A DNA stretch of 7,675 nt from CAZAAW01 sp964483325 (GCA_964483325.1 CAZAAW010000052.1:1-7675), one strand, 5' to 3'. Numbered from the stretch's first letter, positions 1 through 5,456 are shown. The notes: generated from the letters alone by a model not told the origin. Made by a program: numbers and translations.

Positions 1-384
1 CTCGAAGGGCAGGCAGGTCGGGTCGGCGCGGCGCTTGTAGTCGCCGGAGGCGACGATGCGTAGGCCCTTCGCCTCGACGGCGATCTGCGCCGAGCCGAGC
101 ACATGCCCGGCCGGATGGAAGGTGACGCGGGCGCCACCGACCTCGATGGTCTCGCCGAGCGGAATCGCCTGCGCCCGCCCGGCAAAGCCCGGCCCGTAGC
201 GCGCCGCCATGATGGCCAGCGTCTCGGCGGTCGCCAGCACCGCGCCGTGCCCCGGCCGCGCATGATCGGAATGGCCATGGGTGATCAGCGCCCGCGGCAC
301 CGGCCGCGTCGGATCGATATGGAAATCGCCGGCCGGGCTGTAGAGCCCGCCGGGGCCGGGGCAAAGAACATCTTCGGCGCGCAT
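1..384 (-). CDS. Ligase-associated DNA exonuclease, MBL fold (partial, N-terminal 128 residues)
   Basis: The visible part begins with ATG at 384 and is open to the window edge, so the C-terminal part is missing. The translation carries the metallo-beta-lactamase signature HGHSDH at residues 36-41 (H36, H38, D40, H41 as zinc ligands), a second metal histidine in PAGHVLGSAQ (H94) and the bridging aspartate in SGDYKRR (D115). The opening residues (LYSPAGDFHIDP) and the stretch GDYKRRADPTCLPFE are typical of the ligase-associated DNA exonuclease family, a beta-CASP-like nuclease usually encoded beside an ATP-dependent DNA ligase and an Lhr-like helicase in DNA repair clusters. The partner genes would lie to the left of the window and are not seen. 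The gene is divergent from the DUF6429 gene with 64 bp between starts; I see no convincing promoter or strong ribosome binding site there. The family call is by recognition of motifs, not by search. Confidence 0.93.
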   Translation of the reverse strand, partial: MRAEDVLCPGPGGLYSPAGDFHIDPTRPVPRALITHGHSDHARPGHGAVLATAETLAIMAARYGPGFAGRAQAIPLGETIEVGGARVTFHPAGHVLGSAQIAVEAKGLRIVASGDYKRRADPTCLPFE

Positions 385-448
385 CGCCCCGGATATAGGC
401 GCGGCGGGAGGAGCGGCCAATGGCGGGGCGATATGCTAGAGTGCCGAC

Positions 449-676
449 ATGGAGATCGACGAAGACAAGATCGACGACGCGGTCCTGGCGCTGCTCTGGC
501 TGACGCTGCATGCCGAGGGCCGAGCGTGGAAGGGCTTCGATTGGGAGACGCTCGACCGGCTGCACGGGAAGGGGCTGATCGGCAATCCGGCAAGCAAGGC
601 AAAGTCCGTCGTCCTGACCGACGAAGGCCTGCGCCGCTCGGAAGAGCTGTTCCACACGCTGTTCGCCCGGAAATAG
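449..676 (+). CDS. DUF6429 family protein, 75 aa
   Basis: This is a complete 75-residue acidic, soluble protein beginning MEIDEDKIDDAVLALLWLTL and ending in a small helix rich in charged residues. Recognisable family landmarks are the IDEDKIDDAVLALL start, the RAWKGFDWETLDRLHGKGLI core (residues 25-44) and KSVVLTDEGLRRSEELF near the end (residues 52-68). The layout, with a two-helix core followed by a short loop and LTDEG helix, resembles a small winged-helix fold, but this is inference and there is no established function for the family. It has no signal peptide or membrane segment. It stands alone between a divergent exonuclease gene and a convergent repeat array, so the context gives no functional hint. 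The start is fixed by the family-typical N-terminus; no strong Shine-Dalgarno sequence precedes it. Confidence 0.9.
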   Translation: MEIDEDKIDDAVLALLWLTLHAEGRAWKGFDWETLDRLHGKGLIGNPASKAKSVVLTDEGLRRSEELFHTLFARK

Positions 677-760
677 GCGCCGCTGCCGCGCCGTTCGCAC
701 GCGCTGCAGGGACGGCGGACTGCCGGGCCGTTCGCATCCTCGTCGCTACCCCCCACCGGC

Positions 761-876
761 GTCATGGCCGGACTTGATCCGGCCATCCACGCGAACACGG
801 ATGGCTCCGAAGGGGCGCCGCCGGCGAGGCGTCTTTCCTGCACGCGCGGTGTTCGCGTGAATGCCCGGGTCTTCGC
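761..876 (+). repeat. REPIN-like composite palindrome, copy 1 (damaged right hairpin)
   Basis: It begins with hairpin A (arms ATGGCCGGA and TCCGGCCAT, loop CTTGA) at 764-786, followed by the inner arm TCCACGCGAACAC, a ~50-base interior and the opposite inner arm GTGTTCGCGTG. The right-hand hairpin B is broken: after ATGCCCGGGTCTTCG the sequence jumps straight to CGCAGCTG, so 11 bases including the right arm found in copies 2 and 3 are absent. Copy 1 is therefore a degraded member of the series. Confidence 0.88.
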
Positions 877-965
877 GCAGCTGAAATGCGGGCGGACGTT
901 GCCGCCAGGCGGCGTGCGGGAACCCACGCCGGGCCGTTCGCATCCTCGTCGCCACCCCCACCGGC

Positions 966-1093
966 GTCATGGCCGGACTTGATCCGGCCATCCACGCGAA
1001 CGCCGATGGTTCCGAAGGGGTCGCCGCCGGCGAGGCGTCTTTCCTGCACGCGCGGTGTTCGCGTGGCTGCCCGGGTCTTCGCCCGGGCATGAC
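966..1093 (+). repeat. REPIN-like composite palindrome, copy 2
   Basis: This is a full-length 128-bp copy. Hairpin A at 969-991 is perfect. Hairpin B at 1068-1091 keeps both CCCGGG arms but its first base has changed (CTGCCCGGG against CCCGGGCAT). The left inner arm reads TCCACGCGAACGCC instead of TCCACGCGAACAC, a small departure from the perfect inner stem of copies 3 and 4. The interior shares GCGAGGCGTCTTTCCTGCACG with copies 1 and 3 almost unchanged, which fits recent tandem duplication. Confidence 0.88.
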
Positions 1094-1181
1094 GCAGCTG
1101 AAATGCGGGCGGACGTTGCCGCCAGGCGGCGTGCGGGAACCCACGCCGGGCCGTTCGCACCCTCGTCGCCACCCCACCGGC

Positions 1182-1310
1182 GTCATGGCCGGACTTGATC
1201 CGGCCATCCACGCGAACACGGAAGGCTCCGAAGGGGGGCGCCGCCGGCGAGGCGTCTTTCCTGCACGCGCGGTGTTCGCGTGGATGCCCGGGTCTTCGCC
1301 CGGGCATGAC
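1182..1310 (+). repeat. REPIN-like composite palindrome, copy 3 (intact, next to ptsN)
   Basis: This is the best-preserved 129-bp copy. Hairpin A is 1185-1207 (9-bp perfect arms, 5-base loop), the inner arms TCCACGCGAACAC (1207-1219) and GTGTTCGCGTGGA (1272-1284) are perfect inverted repeats, and hairpin B is 1284-1307 (arms ATGCCCGGG and CCCGGGCAT, 6-base loop). Read on the minus strand, hairpin B lies about 31 bases beyond the ptsN stop, so in the ptsN transcript it could end transcription or protect the 3' end, as REP elements do; no U-tract follows, so a classical intrinsic terminator is unlikely. Confidence 0.92.
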
Positions 1311-1338
1311 GCAGCTGAAATGCGGGCGGACGGTGCCG

Positions 1339-1803
1339 CTAGGCGGCGTGCGGCTTGATGCCTTCGGCGATCAGCACGTAGAGGGCGTTCTCGTCGGCGG
1401 CGCCGCGCAGGCGCTGGGCGACGCCCGGCTCGCGCATGGCGCGGGCGATGCGGGCGAGGGCCTTGAGGTGGTCGGCGCCGGCGTTTTCCGGCGCCAGCAG
1501 CAGGAACATCAGGTCGACCGGCTGGTCGTCGAGCGACTCGAAGTCGATCGGCTTGGCGAGGCGGGCGAAGGCGCCGTGGATGCGGTCGAGGCCCTTCAGC
1601 TTGCCGTGCGGGATGGCGATGCCGCCGCCGACGCCGGTCGAGCCGAGGCGCTCGCGCTGCAGCAGCGTGTCGAGAATGGTGCGCTCATCGAGGCCGGTGA
1701 GGGCGGCGCCCTTGGCGGCCAGCTCCTGGATCGCCTGCTTCTTGCTGTTGGCCTTGACGGCCGGCAGCACGGCGTCGGGGCTGATGAGGTCGCTCAGATC
1801 CAT
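1339..1803 (-). CDS. ptsN: PTS IIA-like nitrogen regulatory protein PtsN (EIIA-Ntr), 154 aa
   Basis: PtsN is the terminal phosphoacceptor of the nitrogen phosphotransferase chain (PtsP, Npr/HPr, PtsN), a cytoplasmic regulator of potassium transport, carbon and nitrogen balance rather than a sugar transporter. The family hallmark GVGGGIAIPHGKL is present, with the phosphorylated histidine at residue 66; other conserved stretches are LLQRERLGSTG (residues 47-57) and PVDLMFLLLAP near residue 95. The length of 154 residues is normal. I chose the ATG at 1803 because MDLSDL aligns with the usual N-terminus (MALADL in rhizobia); the ATG directly before it at 1806 adds one residue and has the slightly better-placed GGGAC ribosome binding site. 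A longer GTG start at 1878 would overlap hpf and is unlikely. The gene follows hpf by about 70 bp on the same strand, the arrangement seen in most proteobacteria, so the two are probably co-transcribed. Its last 15 bases are part of the tandem repeat. Confidence 0.97.
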   Translation of the reverse strand: MDLSDLISPDAVLPAVKANSKKQAIQELAAKGAALTGLDERTILDTLLQRERLGSTGVGGGIAIPHGKLKGLDRIHGAFARLAKPIDFESLDDQPVDLMFLLLAPENAGADHLKALARIARAMREPGVAQRLRGAADENALYVLIAEGIKPHAA

Positions 1804-1874
1804 CATGTTGCGGTCCCGTTCTGCACCGCCCGACATGGGCGCGCTGCGCCTTGTCGGCCGGATGCTAGGGTGAT

Positions 1875-2468
1875 TCACCCGTTCGAGGAATCCCCGGCTG
1901 GGGAAAAGGTTGGATCGATCCAGCCGATATTGCCGTCGCTCCGACGGTAGACGACGTTGATGCCGCCGCCGCCGGCATTGCGGAAAACCAGCACCGGCGC
2001 GCCCGAAAGGTCCATAGCAAGAACCGCGCCAGCGACGGTCAGGGTGCGCAGCTGGGTCGTTTCCTCGGCGACGATGACCGGACTGTAATCCACCGGAATT
2101 TCGTCTTCGCCGGCCGGCGCGGCGATGATCGTGGTGCGCGCCGCGTCGGTCGGGCCGCCCATGCTGTAGCTGTGGTCGTGGCCGCTGAGGCGGCTTTTGT
2201 AGCGCCGCAGGCGCTTGTCGATGCGGTCGGCGGCCTGGTCGAAGGCGAGCGGCGCCTCCATGGCCGTGCCGGAAGCCTGCAGCGTGATGCCGGTGGCAAG
2301 ATGCAGCACGACGTCGGCGCGGTAGCCCGGGCCGTCGCGCTCCAGCACCGCCTGGCCGGTGAAGCGGCCGTCGAAATACTTGTCCGCGAGGGCCTTGACG
2401 GTCGCCTCGACCTGGCCGCGCAGGGCCTCGCCGATGTCGAAATTCTTCCCCGTGATGGTAAGGGACAT
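1875..2468 (-). CDS. hpf: Ribosome hibernation promoting factor, long form, 197 aa
   Basis: HPF binds the 30S subunit in the decoding region and, in its long form, brings two 70S ribosomes together as inactive 100S dimers in starvation or stationary phase. The N-terminal S30AE/YfiA domain covers about residues 1-97, beginning MSLTITGKNFDIGEALRG and including the helix with ADRIDKRLRRYKSRL (residues 80-94). A polar linker follows (about 98-128). The C-terminal dimerisation domain covers about 130-188 and carries the family-typical INVVYRRSDGNIGWIDP end (170-186). The presence of this second domain makes it the long type, usual in alphaproteobacteria. I chose the ATG at 2468 because it starts the domain exactly; the frame stays open upstream to 2636 but that extension has no family similarity and covers the promoter. 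The gene precedes ptsN; rpoN, the common third member of this neighbourhood, is not seen upstream, where a small membrane protein gene lies instead. Confidence 0.96.
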   Translation of the reverse strand: MSLTITGKNFDIGEALRGQVEATVKALADKYFDGRFTGQAVLERDGPGYRADVVLHLATGITLQASGTAMEAPLAFDQAADRIDKRLRRYKSRLSGHDHSYSMGGPTDAARTTIIAAPAGEDEIPVDYSPVIVAEETTQLRTLTVAGAVLAMDLSGAPVLVFRNAGGGGINVVYRRSDGNIGWIDPTFSPAGDSSNG

Positions 2469-2595
2469 GCCGCTCGTCAGGGTTTCGTTGCTGGACGGTT
2501 TGCGGGCAGCGCCAACATGCGCTCGCCTCGTTGTGCCGCGCGGCCCCTTCGCGCTGTCTTGCCGCGGCCTATGGGCGGCGGGGGAGCGTCCGATC

Positions 2596-2630
2596 TGTCG
2601 GCCGGGCTTTTTAAGGATAGCCCGCCGACA
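2596..2630. promoter_or_regulatory. Inverted repeat overlapping the hpf promoter (operator or leader hairpin candidate)
   Basis: Left arm TGTCGGCCGGGCT (2596-2608) and right arm AGCCCGCCGACA (2619-2630) are complementary apart from one bulged base, with a ten-base AT-rich loop. The repeat fills the spacer between the candidate -35 and -10 boxes and runs past the -10 box. No U-tract follows on either strand, which speaks against a terminator. A repressor site or a cruciform-prone promoter is possible. The overlap is seen in the sequence; a regulatory role is inferred. Confidence 0.5.
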
Positions 2631-2636
2631 AGTCAA
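2608..2636 (-). promoter_or_regulatory. Candidate housekeeping promoter for hpf-ptsN
   Basis: On the minus strand TTGACT (2636-2631) matches a -35 box well, and 17 bases later TAAAAA (2613-2608) is a moderate -10 box. The predicted start near 2600 would leave a leader of about 130 bases before the hpf ATG. The block is one of the few AT-rich spots in the area. This is a visual match only; the -10 box is not strong. Confidence 0.45.
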
Positions 2637-2672
2637 ATAAGCCGGGATGTCCCCACGGCCAGGGCCGCCGCG

Positions 2673-2966
2673 CTAGAAATCCATGCGCCGGTCGCGCCGC
2701 GGCGGCGGTGGCGGCTGCAATTCGAACAGCATGTCCTCGACCCGCCGCAGCCGCGCCTGGACGGCGCCGATGGCCAGCGTCGTGCAGCCGATGATGATGC
2801 CGGCAATGCCGGCGGCGATGACGGTGCTGGCGCCCAGCGTCGCCACCGCCTCGCCGAAGGCGAGCGGCCGCGCCGGCGCCCCCAGCGCCAGCAGCCCGAC
2901 GCCGATGCCGGCCAGCCCGCCGACGACCTGCAGCGTCCCCCCGATATAAAGCACGATGGCCAGCAT
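2673..2966 (-). CDS. Small two-helix membrane protein of unknown function, 97 aa
   Basis: I do not recognise this family. The protein starts MLAIVLYIGGTLQVVGGLAG and has two hydrophobic segments, about residues 2-28 and 42-68, both rich in glycine and alanine (AAGIAGIIIG in the second), separated by a short polar loop (PARPLAFGEA). After the second helix comes an amphipathic, charged stretch (QARLRRVEDMLFELQ, residues 70-84), then a run of five prolines and a basic tail RRDRRMDF. A likely topology is both ends in the cytoplasm with the coiled-coil-like tail free to bind a partner. The ATG at 2966 is supported by a purine-rich GAGGGGGG sequence about nine bases upstream and by the start of the first helix; the frame stays open further upstream, but there it only translates palindromic repeats. 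It ends 205 bases before hpf on the same strand but hpf has its own candidate promoter. Confidence 0.72.
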   Translation of the reverse strand: MLAIVLYIGGTLQVVGGLAGIGVGLLALGAPARPLAFGEAVATLGASTVIAAGIAGIIIGCTTLAIGAVQARLRRVEDMLFELQPPPPPRRDRRMDF

Positions 2967-3118
2967 CCTGCCGCCCCCCTCTTTCTCAGCCGAATCCCAA
3001 GGCGACCGTAACGCCTGCCCCGGTGGAGTCCAACGCGGCGCGGAGGGGCGGGGCAGGCGGCGGAGGGGTTGGTGCGAGGCGCCCGGCGGCGCTCCCCACC
3101 CGTCACGCGCCTTCGGCG

Positions 3119-3162
3119 CGCACCCATCCCTCACCGGAACGTTCCGGTGAGGGATGGGTGCG
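3119..3162. repeat. 44-bp perfect palindrome without a spacer
   Basis: The sequence is its own reverse complement from 3119 to 3162, centred between 3140 and 3141 on GGAAC/GTTCC. The outer part reads CGCACCCATCCCTC and is mirrored exactly. Just to its left, CGCGCCTTCGGCGCG (about 3106-3120) forms a second small hairpin. There is no T-tract on either side. Its chance translation (SPERSGEGWV) is, as I recall, a frequent false peptide in alphaproteobacterial genomes, so it is probably a dispersed repeat. Confidence 0.95.
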
Positions 3163-3216
3163 GGCTTCCCGATGTGGCGGCGACGCCGGGATGGTGTCCG
3201 CCCACGCCTCAGCTGC

Positions 3217-3345
3217 GTCATGCCCGGGCGAAGACCCGGGCATCCACGCGAACACCGGCGGTGCAAGGAAGAGCGCCTCGCGGACCGCGTTCTGTTCTGC
3301 GCCATCCGTGTTCGCGTGGATGGCCGGATCAAGTCCGGCCATGAC
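3217..3345 (-). repeat. REPIN-like composite palindrome, copy 4 (inverted, diverged)
   Basis: This copy is again 129 bp but lies in the opposite orientation to copies 1-3: hairpin B comes first (3220-3243), then the inner arms TCCACGCGAACAC (3243-3255) and GTGTTCGCGTGGA (3308-3320), then hairpin A (3320-3342). Both hairpins and both inner arms are perfect. The interior has diverged from copies 1-3, keeping mainly GCGAGGCG and CTTCCT/GCAC blocks when reverse-complemented. Similarity continues outside the B end (GCAGCTGA and GGGCGGAC), so the family unit may be slightly longer than 129 bp. Confidence 0.92.
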
Positions 3346-3381
3346 GCTGCGGAGGTGGAGGCGTGGTGCGTCATGCCCGAT

Positions 3382-3415
3382 GGCGCTCCCCACCCGACCC
3401 CGGCTGGGGAGCGCC
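3382..3415. repeat. Strong hairpin with 11-bp perfect arms
   Basis: Arms GGCGCTCCCCA (3382-3392) and TGGGGAGCGCC (3405-3415) enclose a 12-base GC-rich loop. The left arm plus four further bases is a copy of 3088-3102. There is no following T-tract, so a classical terminator is unlikely; it is another palindromic repeat in the same intergenic region. Confidence 0.85.
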
Positions 3416-3497
3416 GGTGCCGGCTGGCCGCCATCCCCGCAGCTGCGCCGTGGCCGGGCGAATCGGTATGACGCCTTACGGTGCCGCCGCCATAGCG

Positions 3498-3536
3498 AAG
3501 ATTTCGTTTGCGTTTTAACTATATTTCGGCTTTGAC
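3498..3536 (+). promoter_or_regulatory. AT-rich promoter-like island upstream of the carbamoyltransferase gene
   Basis: This short block is clearly AT-richer than its surroundings and contains TATATT (3520-3525), a five-of-six match to a -10 box, about 90 bases before the carbamoyltransferase ATG. I find no good -35 box at the right distance; TTTCGTTTGCG upstream is too close. A 12-bp GC palindrome CCGCCGCGGCGG lies at 3541-3552 in the presumed leader. The call rests on base composition and one box. Confidence 0.35.
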
Positions 3537-3614
3537 CCTACCGCCGCGGCGGGCGGGAAAGTAGACCATTTTGTGGCAGCGGGCTGGGAGCTTGCGCCGG
3601 CTGGGGTATCTCGC

Positions 3615-5456
3615 ATGCGGGTTCTGGGGCTTTCTGCCTTCTATCACGACAGTGCCGCCGCGCTGCTGGTGGATGGCGACATCGTCGCCGCCGCCCAGGA
3701 AGAGCGTTTCACGCGCAAGCGCCACGATGCCGGCTTTCCGCATGAAGCGATCCGTTACTGCCTGGCCGAGGGCGGTATTGGCGTCACCGACCTCGATTAT
3801 ATTGTCTTTTACGATAAGCCGCTGGTGAAATTCGAACGGCTGCTGGAGACTTACCTGTCCTATGCGCCGGACGGCTTCCGATCCTTCATGGTGTCGATGC
3901 CGGTCTGGCTGAAGGAGAAGCTGTTCCTCAAGAACCTCATCCGCAAGGAGATGGCGACGCTTGCCGACGTGAAGCAGCGCGACCTGCCCCCGCTGCGCTT
4001 CACCGAGCATCACCAGTCGCATGCCGCCTCGGCCTTCTATCCGAGCCCGTTCGACAAGGCCGCCGTGCTGTGCATGGACGGCGTCGGCGAATGGGCCACC
4101 ACCTCGGTCTGGATGGGCGAGGGCAATGCGCTGAAGCCGCTATGGCAGATCGACTTCCCGCATTCGCTCGGGCTGCTCTATTCCGCCTTCACCTATTTCA
4201 CCGGCTTCAAGGTCAATTCCGGCGAGTACAAGCTGATGGGCCTCGCCCCCTATGGCGAGCCGGTCTATGCCGACATCATCCGCGACAAGCTGCTGTCGCT
4301 GAAGCCGGACGGCACGTTCCGCATGGACATGCGGTACTTCAACTATGCCAACGGCCTGACGATGACCAACGACGCCTTCGCCAGCCTGTTCGGCGGGCCG
4401 CCGCGGCGGCCGGAATCGCAGGTGACGCAGCGCGAGATGGATCTTGCCGCGTCGATCCAGCTGGTCACCGAGGAGATCGTCCTGGCGCTTGGCCGGACGG
4501 TGCATGACGAGCTCGGCGCCGAGAATCTGTGCCTCGCCGGCGGCGTGGCGCTCAACTGCGTCGCCAATGGCCGGCTGCTGCGCGAGGGGCCGTTCACGAA
4601 CATCTGGATCCAGCCGGCGGCCGGCGATGCCGGCGGCGCCGTCGGGGCGGCGCTCGCCCTCTGGTACGACTATCTCGGCAAGCCGCGCCAGCCGGTGCCG
4701 GGCCGCGACGCCATGCATGGCGCCTATCTCGGGCCGCGCTTCTCCGACGGCGAGATCGCCGCGGCGCTCGATGCCGCCGGCGCCGTCTATACGCGCCTTC
4801 CCGATGCCGAGCTGATGCCGAAGCTCGCCGCCATCCTGGAGGGCGAGAACGTCGTCGGCTGGTTCAACGGCCGCATGGAATTCGGCCCGCGCGCCCTCGG
4901 CGCCCGCTCCATCATCGGCGATGCGCGCAGCGCCAAGATGCAGTCGGTGATGAACCTCAAGATCAAGTACCGCGAGTCGTTCCGGCCCTTCGCGCCGTCG
5001 GTGCTGGCCGAGCGCGTCTCCGACTGGTTCGAGCTGGGCAGCGACAGCCCCTACATGCTGCTGGTGGCGCCGGTGAAGACGGAACGCCGCCGCGCCATGA
5101 CCGACGCCGAGCTGGCGCTTTTCGGCATCGACAAGCTCAACGTGCCGCGCTCGGAGATCCCGGCCGTGACGCATGTCGACTATTCGGCGCGCATCCAGAC
5201 CGTCCATGCCGAGACCAACCCGCGCTACCACGCCCTGCTCAGCGCCTTCGAAGCGCGCACCGGCTGCCCGGTCCTGGTCAACACCTCGTTCAACGTGCGC
5301 GGCGAGCCGATCGTCTGCACGCCGGAGCAGGCGTATCGCTGCTTCATGCGCACCGAGATGGACTATCTCGTCATCGACAATTTCCTCCTCGCCAAGACCG
5401 ACCAGCCGCAGATGGTCAAGGACGAGAGCTGGAAGGAAGAGTTCGAGCTCGACTGA
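3615..5456 (+). CDS. Carbamoyltransferase, NodU/CmcH/TobZ (SxtI-like) family, 613 aa
   Basis: The family moves a carbamoyl group from carbamoyl phosphate, through carbamoyl-AMP, to a hydroxyl of an acceptor (Nod factor, cephem, tobramycin, saxitoxin precursor). The N-terminal ASKHA-like domain (about 1-345) starts RVLGLSAFYHDSAAALLVDG and carries the metal motif HHQSHAASAFYPSPF (H132, H133, H136), D155 in CMDGVGEW, GLLYSAFTYFTGFKVNSGEY (186-205), LAGGVALNCVANGR (307-320) and GDAGG with D338. The C-terminal YrdC-like domain (about 400-575) carries GRMEFGPRALGARSIIGDAR (419-438), NLKIKYRESFRPFAPSVL (447-464) and LVNTSFNVRGEPIVCTP (554-570). No expected motif is missing and the length is usual. 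The ATG at 3615 fits the family N-terminus; the GTG at 3573 adds 14 unrelated residues. Protein is cytoplasmic. Its stop overlaps the next start by one base, so it is translationally coupled to the SxtJ-like gene. The acceptor cannot be told from sequence. Confidence 0.96.
   Translation: MRVLGLSAFYHDSAAALLVDGDIVAAAQEERFTRKRHDAGFPHEAIRYCLAEGGIGVTDLDYIVFYDKPLVKFERLLETYLSYAPDGFRSFMVSMPVWLKEKLFLKNLIRKEMATLADVKQRDLPPLRFTEHHQSHAASAFYPSPFDKAAVLCMDGVGEWATTSVWMGEGNALKPLWQIDFPHSLGLLYSAFTYFTGFKVNSGEYKLMGLAPYGEPVYADIIRDKLLSLKPDGTFRMDMRYFNYANGLTMTNDAFASLFGGPPRRPESQVTQREMDLAASIQLVTEEIVLALGRTVHDELGAENLCLAGGVALNCVANGRLLREGPFTNIWIQPAAGDAGGAVGAALALWYDYLGKPRQPVPGRDAMHGAYLGPRFSDGEIAAALDAAGAVYTRLPDAELMPKLAAILEGENVVGWFNGRMEFGPRALGARSIIGDARSAKMQSVMNLKIKYRESFRPFAPSVLAERVSDWFELGSDSPYMLLVAPVKTERRRAMTDAELALFGIDKLNVPRSEIPAVTHVDYSARIQTVHAETNPRYHALLSAFEARTGCPVLVNTSFNVRGEPIVCTPEQAYRCFMRTEMDYLVIDNFLLAKTDQPQMVKDESWKEEFELD

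Larger units (their letters stand above)
722..1353. repeat. Three tandem copies of a ~217-bp unit in a convergent intergenic region
   Basis: The non-coding stretch between DUF6429 (ends 676) and ptsN (stop at 1339) is almost entirely a tandem triplication. Aligned on the shared end AGGCGGCGTGCGG, the units are 722-919 (198 bp, shortened), 920-1136 (217 bp) and 1137-1353 (217 bp). Each contains one composite palindromic element (separate entries) plus about 85 bp of flank including CCGGGCCGTTCGCA. The last unit extends 15 bp into the ptsN gene, past its stop codon, and the earlier units carry a copy of those ptsN-end bases with the stop TAG changed to TGG. The long open frames in this stretch on both strands are caused by the GC-rich repeat and are not genes. 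Bases 677-721 show nothing else. Confidence 0.93.
2967..3614. other. Palindrome-rich intergenic region between divergent genes
   Basis: This 648-bp stretch has no credible gene. It holds, in order, GC-rich sequence with no clear signal (2967-3087), a 15-bp direct repeat GGCGCTCCCCACCCG at 3088-3102 and again at 3382-3396, a 44-bp perfect palindrome, an inverted copy of the composite palindromic element, a 34-bp hairpin and an AT-rich promoter-like island before the carbamoyltransferase gene. Several open frames cross it on both strands, but their peptides are translations of the repeats. Confidence 0.85.

Noticed and set aside
746..1307. Overlapping open frames on both strands with peptides such as MAGLDPAIHANT and RVDGRIKSGHDAG
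   Set aside because: They are translations of the palindromic repeats; the same peptides recur with each copy and on either strand, and no ribosome binding site or domain is present.
1284..1307. Intrinsic terminator of ptsN
   Set aside because: The hairpin is strong but has no U-tract on the minus strand and is identical in nature to the repeats elsewhere, so it is listed as a repeat with only a possible 3'-end role.
722..1353. CRISPR array
   Set aside because: There are only three long units of about 217 bp with similar, not unique, sequence between palindromes and no cas gene; this is tandem duplication of a REP-type element.
1804..1878. Longer ptsN start (GTG at 1878)
   Set aside because: It would overlap the hpf stop and adds residues without family similarity; the normal N-terminus begins at 1803.
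2469..2636. N-terminal extension of hpf to 2636
   Set aside because: The added 56 residues are unlike HPF and would place the coding region over the candidate promoter and inverted repeat.
3023..3535. Open frames in the second intergenic region with peptides such as SPERSGEGWV
   Set aside because: They translate the 44-bp palindrome and element copy 4 in several frames; not credible genes.
4140..5231. Long minus-strand open frame (363 codons) inside the carbamoyltransferase gene
   Set aside because: It is a GC-skewed shadow of a well-supported gene on the other strand; its peptide is rich in Arg, Ala, Gly and His with no domain.
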